64,000 bases of DNA from Epiperipatus broadwayi. Its lineage: Eukaryota; Onychophora; Udeonychophora; Euonychophora; Peripatidae. This document shows, one piece after another, positions 1-10,885 of the stretch; within the stretch, counting starts at the first letter, position 1; every line of letters begins with the position of its first letter. The position numbers and the translations under genes were made by a program. Under the pieces are notes generated by a model. The model saw only the letters and a program-made list of their open reading frames with translations. It did not search any database and was not told the origin of the DNA. The stretch lies in the NCBI GenBank assembly GCA_028023455.1, contig JAQFVV010000207.1, positions 1,381,243 through 1,445,242 on the forward strand. The letters are read 5' to 3'.

Positions 1-594
1 TAAAATATTGCCTCTAGTTTGTGCAAACTGAATTCTGCATTTTAAACTGTGAATTATAGAATTTTATATTTTGCTGAAAGCTACTACCATTTACTAATAA
101 TAATGCAGACAAATAATATGTAATATTTACTGTTCATTTTTAAGTATTTACCACAAGATTGCAATCAACTATGTGTATAGAGACTATTCAAATTCTGGTC
201 AAATGAAATCATAACTGGAAGCTTTAATGAGAAGTATTTTAAGGTTACATGGAAATTTCTAGGAAAAAGTTAATAAAACAATGAAAAGTAAATTTCTACA
301 TAATTTGGATTAATTTTTAGTAATGTATAAATTATTGTATTACACATGTATAAATGTACATATAAAATTTTCTGCACTACACTGTTGAATTTTTGCATAT
401 ATTTTCCACCTAAATTAGTTCATTTTATGCTACTAAATCCAAATCTAATAGATGATTTTTTAAATTTTAATAAGGATTCATGATATATCATACCACATAA
501 CTATGGAGTATCAAGCTACAATATTCTCAGAATGAACTATGCAGACTGACCATACATATGAAAATATACCCAAATAGAACATTTCCCTAGTTTT
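1..594. other. AT-rich stretch, nothing recognised
   Basis: No open frame, repeat structure or RNA-like motif is visible. It is not recognisable as the missing part of either neighbouring LINE. Confidence 0.5.
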
Positions 595-617
595 TTGTAT
601 TGTTGTTGTTATTGTTG

Positions 618-673
<56 letters not shown>

Positions 674-710
674 GTTATTATTATTATTATTATTATTATT
701 GTTGTTGTTG

Positions 711-747
<37 letters not shown>
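595..747. repeat. (ATT)n/(GTT)n microsatellite
   Basis: About 150 bp of TTA triplets with interspersed TTG triplets. It lies directly upstream of the plus-strand LINE, which carries a second ATT array at its 3' end, so this array may be the LINE's target or the tail of an older copy. Confidence 0.95.
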
Positions 748-749
<2 letters not shown>

Positions 750-805
750 TTCTTTTTTTTTTATGGATCTCTGGCCAGTTCTCTAAGGTTTTAAGAGAAT
801 TTATT

Positions 806-1672
806 TTGTTTTACTATCTATTTTATTTTTATTTTTTTCTTTCTTTTTCTCTTTTTGTTTTTATTTGTGTTGTTTCCATTATCTTTGTGGGTAACATGGT
901 AGGCCTTTCTTGTTTTTACATGAATGTCAGAGGTATGAGGACTAAATGTGTTCAAATTAAACAATTTTTTGAAACAGAACATTTTGATCTTATTTTACTT
1001 ACAGAAACTTGGTTAAATCAACAATTTCCTGATTGTTCTTTTCTTGATGATAGATTCAGTATTTTGCGAACTGACAGATCTATGGATATTTCTCGAGGTG
1101 GTGGTACTCTGATTGCTCTTCATAAAGATGTTTTTTATAAAGAACTTTATTTTTCTTCTTCTTTTTGTAAATCTACATGGTGTGAAATTACTTTAAATCA
1201 CAATTTTAAATTTATTTTAGGTAATGTTTACCTCAAACCCACTTTGTCATTGTTGGAGTTTGATTATTTTTTGACATCTCTTGAAGATTTTCTGATTGGC
1301 TATGATAATATTATTATTACTGGTGATTTAAATATTCCGGATTTATATCAGGGTAGAATTGCTACACACTTTTCTGTTTTGTCTTCTAAGACTTCTAGAA
1401 TGTTAAAGTTCTGTAAATTTTTAGGACTTAAGCAATATAACCCATTTGTTAAATCCTATCATCATACTTTGGATTATATTTTATGTAATTCAACAGTAGT
1501 TAGTAATTTTCAAGTTGTTTCTGTTAATTTTTCTATTGATGCTCATCATCCATCTTTTGAGTTTTATATTAACATTTGTCACTCAAAGATTAATTTTTCT
1601 AATATTTCAAAAAAAGATTATGGGAAGGGTAATTATGTTGATTTTTGTAGTAACTTTTCTAAGGTTAATTGA
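806..1672 (+). CDS. LINE ORF2, endonuclease part
   Basis: Open frame of 288 codons encoding the apurinic/apyrimidinic-type endonuclease that nicks target DNA for target-primed reverse transcription. The first 30 residues are hydrophobic low-complexity and probably not native; the true start is more likely the Met at 895 (MVGLSCFYMNVRGM). Visible family motifs in order: NVRGM near residue 40, LLTETWLN with the catalytic Glu, a glycine-rich GGGTLIALHK, ITGDLNIPD (the GDLN catalytic block), TLDYILCN, and DAHHPSFEF, which corresponds to the usual C-terminal SDHxP motif with Ser missing. The frame stops at 1672, before the RT domain, and the frame then changes, so this is one piece of a broken polyprotein. 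Confidence 0.85.
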   Translation: MFYYLFYFYFFLSFSLFVFICVVSIIFVGNMVGLSCFYMNVRGMRTKCVQIKQFFETEHFDLILLTETWLNQQFPDCSFLDDRFSILRTDRSMDISRGGGTLIALHKDVFYKELYFSSSFCKSTWCEITLNHNFKFILGNVYLKPTLSLLEFDYFLTSLEDFLIGYDNIIITGDLNIPDLYQGRIATHFSVLSSKTSRMLKFCKFLGLKQYNPFVKSYHHTLDYILCNSTVVSNFQVVSVNFSIDAHHPSFEFYINICHSKINFSNISKKDYGKGNYVDFCSNFSKVN

Positions 1673-1790
1673 AATTTTTTGTATTCTTTTAATGATGTAA
1701 ATCATTGCTTGGATGGGTTTTTAAAGATTCTTAATAGTTTTATTGATTTGTATATTCCCAATAGTGGCCTTTTTATAAGGGTTTTCCTCC

Positions 1791-2192
1791 TTGGATCTTA
1801 TTAAAATTATTAAAAGGAAGTCTTATCATCATAGACATTATTTTAAAATGCAGAATATCTTTTTTTATAATAATTTTGTTAATTTCAGAAGATTGGTGAA
1901 GCATGTTTATAAAAGAGATTTGCAGAATTATATTAGAAAAATTGAGGTTAATATTTCTTCTAACCCTAAATAATTTTGGGATTTCATTAATAAGACTGGT
2001 TTGGGTAAGAAAAGGGTTCAAGCTACTCATGGTTTCACTTTAAGTGCAAATGACTTTTCAAAACATTTTGCTGATGTATATTCATCACATGATACAATAT
2101 CTTCAAATATTGCATTATTTTGTAATTCTTCAACTGTTCATTGTATGATTGACCATATTTCTAAGGATGATGTTGTTATGGCTATTAAGTGA
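1791..2192 (+). pseudogene. LINE ORF2, linker between endonuclease and RT
   Basis: Two short open pieces (1791-1973 and 2001-2192) in the same frame as the RT at 2211. They encode a basic stretch (IKRKSYHHRHYFK, RLVKHVYKRDLQNYI) and a FWDFINK-like block typical of the EN-RT linker in jockey/CR1-group elements. The pieces are separated by stop codons at about 1971 and 2193. They join the broken endonuclease and RT parts and confirm that all belong to one element. Confidence 0.7.
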
Positions 2193-2210
2193 CTTAAAAT
2201 TCATTCTAGT

Positions 2211-3632
2211 TTGGGAAATGATAATATTCCTTCATTTATTTACAAAGGGCTAGCTGAATTTATTGCAGTACCTCTTGCATTTATTTTTAATTTATCACTT
2301 AACTCTTGTGTTTTTTCTACTGTGCTTAAGTGTACCAAAATCGTCCCAATTTTTAAGAATGTATCACATGATTGTATTAATAACTATAGACCCATTTCTG
2401 TTTTGCATACTATTGCTAGAATTTTTGAGAGGTGTGTTTATAATAAAATTATTTTAGATGTTAGTAAACTCATTTCTTCTTCACAGCATGATTTTATACC
2501 TAATAGATCTGTAGAAACTAATTGGTTAACAATTTATGATCATATAGCTCATGCAATTGAAGACCAGCAGAGACTTGATGTTGTTTATTTTGATTTATCA
2601 AAAGCTTTTGATAAAGTAGACCACAGTATCTTTCTTCACAAATTATATCAAATGGGTTTTTCTACTAAGCTTGTTTATTGGTTTCAATCCTTTCTTCATG
2701 GTCGTACTGCATACATTAAATTTAATAATACTATTTCATCTAATTTTAAATGTAATTTGGGGGTTCCTCAGGGTAGTATTTTAGCACCTATGCTTTTTAA
2801 CATTTATATGAATGACCTTAAGGATTGCTTAAAATTGTCTTATCTTTTGTGCTATGCAGATGACTGTAAAATCTTTAGAAGAATCACATCTGTGTTTGAT
2901 TGCACTCTTTTTCAAAATGATATAGATAATTTTAGTGCTTGGTGTGATCTAAATAATATGACTGTTAATTTCAGTAAATGTTCCTTAGTCTCGTATTCTA
3001 AAAAATCTGAAGTTTTGCATTTTTCTTATTTTATTAATTCTCACAAAATTATTTCTGTTGAATCCCAAAAAGATTTGGGAGTTATATTTTCTAGTAATGG
3101 ATCCTTTCTTCCTCATTTGGAAATGATTATTGGTAAGGCTTTAAAAATTATAGGTACTATTCTAAGGTTTGGTTATCATTTCAGTGGTGATACAAAATTT
3201 AAATTATTTTTATCATTGGTTCTTCCCATCATTGAATATTGTTCAGTCATTTGGAATCCTAGCTCTAAACAGGGATCTAATTTATTACAATCAGTGTATA
3301 ATAAGTTTTCTAAATATGTTTCTTTGGAAAATAAAACTGTTGTTCATCTTTCTTCTAGAAGACAATATAGAGATATTAAATATCTTTATAAACTTGTTAA
3401 TAAAATAGTTCTTTTATCTAATACAATTTCTACTGTTATAATTAGATCTCATGTGCATGATACTCGGTCTGCTTCTGTTTGTTACATTAAAACTTGTCAT
3501 TCCAATGTTCTTAGATTTTCTCCTTTGTTTAGGCTACCATCTTTATATAATCAGATTTGTAGCAATATTAATTACTTCAATTTAGATTATAATCAATTCT
3601 GTAATGTTTTTAAATTTAAATGTCAGATTTGA
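2211..3632 (+). CDS. LINE ORF2, reverse transcriptase part
   Basis: Open frame of 473 codons with the reverse transcriptase core. Motifs in order: VPIFKN and NYRPISVLHTIARIFERCV (finger motifs), YFDLSKAFDKVDH (motif A, first catalytic Asp), GVPQGSILAPMLFNIYMNDL (motif B), LLCYADDCKIF (motif C, the two catalytic Asp), and KDLGVIFSSNGSFLPH with a following helical thumb. The DLSKAFDKVDH and GVPQGS forms are typical of the jockey/CR1/L2 group. All core catalytic residues are present, but translation would be blocked upstream by stops and a frame change. It ends at a TGA, followed by an AT-rich 3' UTR. Confidence 0.92.
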   Translation: MGNDNIPSFIYKGLAEFIAVPLAFIFNLSLNSCVFSTVLKCTKIVPIFKNVSHDCINNYRPISVLHTIARIFERCVYNKIILDVSKLISSSQHDFIPNRSVETNWLTIYDHIAHAIEDQQRLDVVYFDLSKAFDKVDHSIFLHKLYQMGFSTKLVYWFQSFLHGRTAYIKFNNTISSNFKCNLGVPQGSILAPMLFNIYMNDLKDCLKLSYLLCYADDCKIFRRITSVFDCTLFQNDIDNFSAWCDLNNMTVNFSKCSLVSYSKKSEVLHFSYFINSHKIISVESQKDLGVIFSSNGSFLPHLEMIIGKALKIIGTILRFGYHFSGDTKFKLFLSLVLPIIEYCSVIWNPSSKQGSNLLQSVYNKFSKYVSLENKTVVHLSSRRQYRDIKYLYKLVNKIVLLSNTISTVIIRSHVHDTRSASVCYIKTCHSNVLRFSPLFRLPSLYNQICSNINYFNLDYNQFCNVFKFKCQI

Positions 3633-3955
3633 TTGTTTTAACTTAATTTTGTTTATATGTATATATATATATAAATTGCTTTTTGCTTTTTTTTAAATTT
3701 TGTTATGTGCTTTATATTTATCCCTTTTATTTATTTGTTACTATTAATGTCTTAATAATAATTGTTTATATGCTAATATTTAATTTTACTTTAGATTTTT
3801 AAATGTGTTAATTATCTTTTATTGAAATATGGCACATAATTATATTAATAATTTGTCATTTAAACTCATTTATGTATTTATATATTTGTTATGGTGCAAT
3901 ACTGTAATTGGCTTTATGCTGTAGTTTTGTACGGTAAATAAATGAATTGAATTGA

Positions 3956-4111
<156 letters not shown>

Positions 4112-4489
4112 GTTTCAACAATAGTAAACTTTATTGATCTTTTTAGTTACATAGTATTACAATGCCATAGCAAGATACATGTTGAATCTTATTATTGTCA
4201 GTTCAATTTCAAGTGCTACAATATTCATTTTTTAAAAAGTACATATCTATAGGGTAATTTTACACAATTGTATCTACTTTAGGAATGTTAATTAATCACA
4301 TTATTGTCCAATAGGAGTAATTTCTGTATAAGTTCTTCATAACATGAGTTGCAGTCCTCAAACAGAACAGTGGGACTTGCATTCATTGCAAGAATTGAAT
4401 TTATATTATAAATTATAGATTCTATCTTTTGCTTTCCTATTGGCATATATACAAGCACTATATTCATTGTAATTATTTTTGAGTCAGTG

Positions 4490-4781
4490 TTATTATTAGA
4501 AGGTTTGAATCAATGTAAAGTATTTTGAAATTTTCAAAAGGACAATCTTGAGCAATTACTATTCTAGTTCCTGCAGATGGGGAGGCTGAATCTCTGGAAC
4601 ATGCAGAGAAGCCCTGGCCCCTCAGGTAGGTATCTGGATTTATTGCCAAGCCTGCATATATCTTTGTTTCTAATAATCCTGTTATATGGGCTCAGATTTG
4701 ATTTATCCAATTTGTGACTTTGAAATTTTTATTGATTGCATTAAGTCCTCTGACATTTAAAACAGCAATTTTAAGTTTCAT
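4490..4781 (-). pseudogene. LINE ORF2 N-terminal endonuclease fragment
   Basis: Reading from the Met at 4781 gives MKLKIAVLNVRGLNAINK, then a WINQI block, then LLETK with the catalytic Glu after a stop, and a later Gly/Ser-rich stretch ending in TRIVIAQD. This matches the first third of a LINE apurinic endonuclease. Stops are present and no later motif is intact. Confidence 0.65.
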
Positions 4782-4809
4782 TAATATTTTTTTTTCCTTT
4801 GAGTTTAGG

Positions 4810-5691
4810 AATTCATGTCTTCCTACTTTTCTTCCTCGATTTCCACTGCATCTTGAAACACCAGGCCACTCTCTTCATCCACTGCTACAGCCCAATTATA
4901 TATTTCCTGCTCACTGTGAGGATTCTCTTGTTCAATTCTCACCTTTTATATCTTCTATCTTGTTTTGGTGGATGCCTTGGTTTGCACCTATCTTCGGTGT
5001 GCATTTCTATTTGGGTAGGCAGATCTGGAGTAATAGCCTCCATCATTTCAGCAGATGTTTTATTAATAATTGTTGGCCATGGTACGACTTTGGTTGATAT
5101 TTTGCATCTTCTATCTACATAAATCACATCTTCAGTTTCAGTCTCAAGTGCCATAATTTGCGTGTAATCTTTATTCACACTGTTTGACTGATTTTGTTGG
5201 TCACATTTCATATGGCTTACCTTTGCTGCAATTCTCTTATCCTCTTTTTCATTGTTTAATCTCTCTTGCTCATAGAGGGAACTGGCCTTTCCTGGTGTGC
5301 CATTTTAAGCTTACTTTGGTTATTATTATCTTGTATGTTGTCCAGTGGCTTATTTTCCACTTTTAAGCCAACTAGTTCATAGTCGGCCTCAATGGGTGTG
5401 ATGTGTTTTATGTTCTTGTCTGCCATTGCTTCCATTGTATCTTCTTTATCTGTTTTTTTTGCTTACTTTGTTTATTATGTTGTATGCCATCCAGTTCCTT
5501 ATTTTTTACTTTTACATCATCTAGTTCTGGGTTGCCCTCAATGCATTTGGTGTGTTTTAGTTTCTGGTCTGTGCTTGTTTTATTTTCTGTGTCTTCAATT
5601 ATATCTTCTTCATCCAGTTGGTTTATTTCTCCACATTTTTTATTATTTTTTTTGCATACTGTCTATATCTATTTTTGATCTTTGGTGTTCA
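4810..5691 (-). pseudogene. C-terminal continuation of the LINE ORF1
   Basis: After the frame ends at 5692, readable protein continues in other frames toward 4810, including a 90-codon piece at 5211-4939. It holds at least two more diverged copies of the Lys/Asn-rich repeat seen upstream (HTKCIEGNPE-like and KHITPIEADYE-like blocks), so it is a frameshifted continuation of ORF1 and not a separate gene. Confidence 0.5.
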
Positions 5692-7066
5692 TCAGGTGTA
5701 CCTTCTATTCCAGTCTTTGATTGTTATCTTGATTTCCTTTTTTTGATTGTTTTTTTGATTAGGCTTTATCTGTTTTGGACTGACTTCAATTCTTTTGCCT
5801 TCTTTTTCAGTGGTTAGTTTGTCTGCCTCAAGCAGCTGTGATAATACTGACTGATCAGCAACTTTTAGCAAACTTTGCTTCTTATTTCTTTGTATGTCAT
5901 CTATTTGTTTATAATTTTTTTGCATGTCACCCATCTCTTGGTCACACTCTTCATGTTTGGTGTATTTTCTCTTCTTATCTGGCCTTAGCTGATTTTCTGT
6001 TCCTTCCTTTGTATATTCTTTATCGGTCATTTCTGCCCATTTTTTTATATTTTTTTGCATGTCATTTATTTCTCGGCCAGTCTCTGGGTGTTTGGGATTT
6101 TCTATCTTCTTGTTTGGGTTTGCTTGATCTTCCAGTTGCTCTGTTGTGTATTCTTTAATTAATATTTGCTCTGTTTTAGCTGTTGACTGGTCATTGCTGT
6201 TCTGCTTTCTTCCACAGTCTGTTGCCAGGTGATCTCTACTTCCACACACAAAACATTGTGGCATAAGCCCTTTAATTTGTATAGTCAGTATTGCTTCCTG
6301 ATCCATTATTATGCTTGGGATGTCTTCAGGTCTTATGCCTTCATTCATTTTGATCTTGAAGTAAAACCTGTTTGAATAAACTAGTGTAGGCATGTCTGAG
6401 CGATATATTGGCTTCATGTATATTGGTTGCCCACAAGGGTTTCATTAATTTTGTGAAATCATGCATATTATACCCAAAATAGGTATTTTTAATAATGCCA
6501 GGGTGATAGTTTTGCATCTCTCTATCTACAATCACAAGAGCATAATTTTCCAAAGTCTTAATTTTTTCTTAAAAATCTGTACATTGCGTTTCATTAATGA
6601 ATTCTACCGCCAGATATCTTGAGTTGGTATGCTCTCCTATGGTTGAAACTGAGCTCCACATTTTGTTGATAGATAATTCTTTATATAGTATTTCCTTTGG
6701 AAACTTGTAGAGAGAGAGATTTCTATCTGTTGCTGCTAAGACGATTGACTTATTTGAAAAAATTCTCTTAAATGACATGAATAATTTTTTCGGTATGGTT
6801 TCATTAAATCTGCAATTTATCTCTTCCACTTCTTCTTTTAACCAAACATTTTGTAAAGGCACATCAGCATCATAATGATTCATATTTATATCATTTACTT
6901 CATTCAGGTCATCCTGATTGGCCCTTCTAAATCTTGGGATTTGTTTTGCATTTTGCAAATTAAATTCAGCTATATTCGCATATGTTGTCTGTGCTCTAAT
7001 GTTGCTATATATTCGTGAAGTCTGAATCATGCCAAACTTTATCTTGGATTCTGATGTGGACGCCAT
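5692..7066 (-). pseudogene. LINE ORF1 with CCHC zinc knuckle
   Basis: ORF1-type nucleic-acid-binding protein in three pieces: 7066-6569 (165 codons, start MASTSESK), 6553-6341, and 6417-5692 (241 codons), separated by frameshifts. The third piece carries a CCHC knuckle, CFVCGSRDHLATDC, about 35 residues into the open part, preceded by ILTIQIKGLMPQ. Downstream the protein is Lys, Asn, Gln and Glu rich and built of imperfect repeats with a KHxE...DMQKN pattern. ORF1 proteins coat LINE RNA. No function beyond this is inferred. Confidence 0.72.
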
Positions 7067-7255
7067 ATTGACAATATCTAGCGTCTGAATAGTGCTTAGA
7101 AAAACTAAGTTATAAGCAATAAATCACTTACTTTGTGAGTAAAAAGTCCATTTTCCCTGATAGGTGTGAATATTAATTATCTTCAGGTGATGTTTTAAGC
7201 AACTGTTTTTTGGAAATTCAGTATTTTTTTTGTTGGAAACGTTTATCTACTTCAT

Positions 7256-7257
<2 letters not shown>

Positions 7258-7326
<69 letters not shown>
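7258..7326. repeat. Compound (ATT)n(GATGAT)n microsatellite
   Basis: About ten TTA triplets followed by about twelve TGA triplets. The TGA part resembles the RTE 3' tail seen elsewhere in the window, but no RTE body is attached. Confidence 0.9.
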
Positions 7327-7327
<1 letters not shown>

Positions 7328-8907
7328 TAATTCCAATATTTTTAAACCTTTGTCAGAAAAATACAATTCAATATAAATAATATATGTTATATGTATTACT
7401 ATTTATTTTGAATTGTATTATTGTTAATAATCTGTATTTAGGTTTTGGTTTGTATTTAGTTTTTAATTTATAACTTAGAGATTTTTATTAATCAAATTTA
7501 CATTTTCTCGCTAGAAAAAATTCTTGAATTTTTTATTACGTGCACAATTTTGCCAACAGTTTTTATATTTTTTTGTTTATTTGTTTTTTTTTTTTAAGTT
7601 TTTAATAAAGGACTGTTGAACAGCAGTTAATGTTTATAATCTGGCAAATATTTTTGTTTTTTTAGTTTTAATAAGTAAACATATAAATCTTTACATATTT
7701 TAAAAAGGAATAATCTTAAAAATAATGTATCAATTTTGTAAATAAACAAAAATTAAATTGAAATAAATAATCAAAATTAAAAGAAATATGTTCAAACAAT
7801 AAAAGTATTTTTTTAGAAATGCTAAAAATTCTATTTATAATTGCAAATATCAACTAAAAAATAGTGACCTTGCTAATGGACATTTCTTATACAATAGTAG
7901 ATATTTATTTTTCATCAGTCAACTCTTCAAATTTCTTATTAGTAAATTTTTAATTGGCTACTTTCTGCTAAAAAATCAAATGTATTAAAATAAAAACTGA
8001 ATATAAACATCACATACTTACTGAGAAATAACTGTTCAATTTAATTTTACAAAACTACAAATAAATTAATAAGTTATATACAATGTTGTATTTTCTAATT
8101 TTATAAAAGCTTTAGTTCCATGTATATATTGAATACCTTCTTGTAAAGCCAAATGATTAGTGTCCTTGAATTGTCCTTTCGCTGATAGATGCTGACATCT
8201 GCATATTTTAATTAGAAACAAAATTATTCCCAATACATTTAATTTCTACTTTTTTCTACCAAATAAATACAAAACTATCAACTAACTTCAATAGATATCT
8301 CAAATTGAATCACGTTATGCCTCATTGCAGCATCAGTGTTATTTTATAGGATTATTGATTAAAAGACTAAAATATTTGCAGTGATATTTTATTTTTAAGG
8401 CTTTCTATCTGTCTCATATTTAATGTCTGCTCAATCTCTTTTAAAATATATCATTGCTGTTGAATGAAATACTCTGTTGTTCTGTTCTTTTTTATATTAT
8501 TTTACAAAAAAGGCAGCACACATATATAGTCATCTTTTATCTATTTTATTTCAAAACAAATAAACTCAGTAAAGATATCTGTCAATATAAAAGTATTTTT
8601 TAGACCTCAAACTCAAGAATGTATTAACCAATGTTATTGTAAAAATGTTAAAAGTTTAATTATGAAATAAACATTAGGTAGCATCCTGAGGGCCTTTTAA
8701 AGCCGTAGTGAGAAATCAAAGAGCTTCTTTTATATTAATATAAATTGCCTTTAATGCCACATTCATATAAAAGAAACTGAAACCAAGAAAGAATATGTAA
8801 ACGATGTATAGAGTTTCATTATTCTATCATGAATATAAATATCCAACCAATGTCATTTGATTTTAAGATTGGTTTTTTTCAAAAATAATGCCTTTTTTAA
8901 TGTCAAA
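7327..8907. other. AT-rich stretch, nothing recognised
   Basis: Simple AT-rich sequence with no open frame longer than background and no recognisable element. Confidence 0.45.
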
Positions 8908-8979
8908 TACGTTGACCAGGAAGCAAACCCAGGCCAGCTGCTTGGAAGGCACCTATGCTAACCACTAGGCCACCAACGC
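8908..8979 (-). tRNA. tRNA-Gly(TCC)-like, probably pseudogene or SINE head
   Basis: The minus strand reads as a 72-nt tRNA very close to animal tRNA-Gly(TCC). The acceptor GCGTTGG pairs with TCAACGT (two G-U wobbles), the A box is TGGCCTAGTGG, and the anticodon loop CTTCCAA holds the TCC anticodon. The B box has decayed to GGTTTGCTTCC from the usual GGTTCGATTCC. One mismatch in the anticodon stem (G-G), one in the T stem (T-T) and the altered T loop argue against a working gene. A TTTTT run lies about 25 nt downstream as a possible Pol III stop. Most differences from the canonical form look like C-to-T decay. No SINE tail was recognised. Confidence 0.68.
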
Positions 8980-8980
8980 C

Positions 8981-9509
8981 TTTTAAACAAAATTAAAGGA
9001 TTTTCACTTGAATATCGTACCCTAAACCCATTTACAAGCAGGAAATTTAACATTACAAATATAATATAATTGGAAACAAAAGTTGCCATAAATAGAATAT
9101 TTTAAAAATAAAGAATTTGAGAAAAAAATTATCAGCAAAGTTTATTTAACTTTTTTTATTTATTTCCCCTTCCAACGATTGAAATCGTTTTATCGCCTAA
9201 AACTATTGAAGAATTTTAGAATTGAAACGCAGCGGGCCACCTGGGTAACTTGTCCTAACTAATAGTCTAGAGATCAATTATTTTAAGTAATAATTCAAGC
9301 TAAATCCTTGAAATACATAAAGAATAACAATTTTTGTATTTCAATTATATTTTATTTCAATTTTTTTTTCAGTATATACAAAAAAATTCTTTAGCAAATA
9401 TAAATATTGTATTTGTATTTAACCAATTTTATGAGTTAAGAAAGAATATACTTTTGCCATTACAATTTTACTTTTTTAGTCAGAAAACTTATATATATAT
9501 ATATATTAT
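8981..9509. other. AT-rich stretch ending in (TA)n
   Basis: No gene seen. A short TA run at about 9488-9507 marks the 5' truncation point of the following RTE fragment. Confidence 0.45.
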
Positions 9510-10075
9510 ACCTAGGTCAGATTATTAATACAGATGGAAACATAATGGAGGAAATTAATCATAGAATTAAACTTGGTTGGAGTGCTTTTGGTAGAAATAA
9601 CTTGATACTAAAAGGAAATATGCCTATGTGTTTGAAAAGGAAGGTTTTTAACAAATGTTTTTTACCAGTTCTTATTTATGGATCTGAGACTTGGACACTT
9701 AATAGAAGAGCAATACAGAGACTTCAGACCACTCAAAGGAGTATGGAGAGATGTATGTTGGGAGTAACAAGAGATCGAAAGCGCAATGTATGGGTAAGAC
9801 AACAAACAGGTGTTACTGACCTTATTGAAAAAATTAAAAGATTGAAATGGAGTTGGGCTGGACATATTGCTAGAAGAAATGATAATAGATGGACAATTGA
9901 AATTTTAAACTGGATTCCAAGAGATTGTAAAAGACCCAGAAAGAGACCACATGTGAGATGGATGGATGAAATAAGAAAATGTGCAGGGGTGTTGTGGAAA
10001 AGAGAAGCTAAAGATCAGAGAAGATGGATTAAACTTGGAGAGACCTTCATCCTGCAGTGGATTGATAATAGTTGA
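9510..10075 (+). CDS. RTE ORF2 C-terminal part (RT thumb and tail)
   Basis: Uninterrupted frame to the natural stop at 10075; the internal Met at 9545 is not a true start, because the frame reads upstream through YLGQIINTDGN to 9510. Family landmarks in order: YLGQ...DGN, EINHRIKLGW, GSETWTLNRRAIQRLQT (the most conserved block of RTE-type endonuclease-reverse transcriptases), SMERCMLGVTRDRKRN, WAGHIARR, RPRKRPHVRWMDEI, RWIKLGE. The catalytic RT core is missing by truncation, so this cannot encode an active enzyme. It may be among the youngest RTE copies in the window because it has no stop. Confidence 0.88.
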
Positions 10076-10090
10076 TGATGATGATGATAT
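9510..10090 (+). mobile_element. RTE-type LINE, 3' fragment with TGA tail
   Basis: The last ~580 bp of an RTE-type LINE, truncated at 5' by a TA run and ending in a GATGAT tail at about 10071-10089. It is the best-preserved 3' end of this family here: the same stretch appears, decayed, near 21.8, 26.8, 35.9, 41.8, 49.5 and 61.7 kb. Confidence 0.9.
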
Positions 10091-10606
10091 TCTATTTAAA
10101 TATAAGTATATTGTCTATACAACACTTAATGTAATTAGAAAGGATTTGAACTCAGATTTTCAAACTCTTTTTAGCTCCATTCTATGCAATCGAAACACAT
10201 GTATATTGGATATCTTTTTTTACATGTGTGGTCATGTGTATCGGTTGTATAAGATGGAAAGGATAGCTTTATGAAGCTTGAAATTCTGTGTTCAAATCCC
10301 TTCTAAATATATATTCTGTATTTATTTTTTATAATGCAAAGAATTTCCTATATTAACACTTTTATAACAAATTACAACTATATATGCACATTCTAAAGCT
10401 ATGTTATAAATTCTTTTTCATTTTTATATATTTTTTGCTATCTTTAGGTTTCTGAATATTTTGGATTTGTCATCTACATTATAAACAAAAACTTGCATGA
10501 TCATTCACTTCTATTAACTGTTAACAAGACATGTTTTAGCTACCATATAATGTGTTATAAGTCATTATTTTAAAGTGTTATATTTTACTTTTCTTTTAAA
10601 ATGCTT
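10091..10606. other. AT-rich stretch, nothing recognised
   Basis: No gene or repeat structure identified between two RTE fragments. Confidence 0.4.
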
Positions 10607-10885
10607 TCATCATTATCATCATTTTTAACCAATATTAATTCACTGCAAGATAAAAGTCTCTCCAAATATAATCCAGTTTTTTCATTTTCTCTCTTCTACT
10701 TATGCAAGCATCAATAATTTTTATTTAATTTATCAATCTTAATATGGTTTATTTCTAGGACTTTCATAATTTTTTGAGATCCAGTTTAAGATGTTATCTG
10801 TCTAATTATTATCATAACTTTTAACAAAAGAATCTCTTAATTCTTTCATTGAAGTCCATAATATCTTTATTCTTTTATCCATGTA
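10607..10885 (-). mobile_element. RTE-type LINE, decayed 3' fragment
   Basis: Starts with a CATCATTATCATCAT tail and the reverse complement of the RTE 3' end (CACTGCAAGATAAAAGTCTC, then GAGATCCAGTTTAAGAT). Several indels; no open frame. It lies 520 bp from, and inverted relative to, the RTE fragment at 9.5 kb. Confidence 0.75.

Larger units (their letters stand above)
748..3955 (+). mobile_element. Non-LTR retrotransposon, jockey/CR1/L2 group, broken
   Basis: About 3.2 kb carrying an apurinic endonuclease domain followed by a reverse transcriptase domain, then a 3' UTR of about 320 bp. The 3' end reads AATAAATGAATTGAATTGAA and runs into an ATT microsatellite, a tail type common in CR1/L2/jockey elements. 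The two domains now lie in different frames (806-1672 and from about 1750 to 3632) and the second frame has stops near 1971 and 2192, so this copy is dead. No ORF1 is seen upstream, so it is probably 5'-truncated. Placement in the jockey superfamily rests on the motifs listed for its two coding parts; the exact clade needs a tree. Confidence 0.85.

Noticed and set aside
5392-6158. Plus-strand hydrophobic frames of 91-141 codons
   Set aside because: They are antisense to the LINE ORF1 with the CCHC knuckle; the hydrophobicity comes from its Lys/Asn/Gln-rich codons read in reverse.
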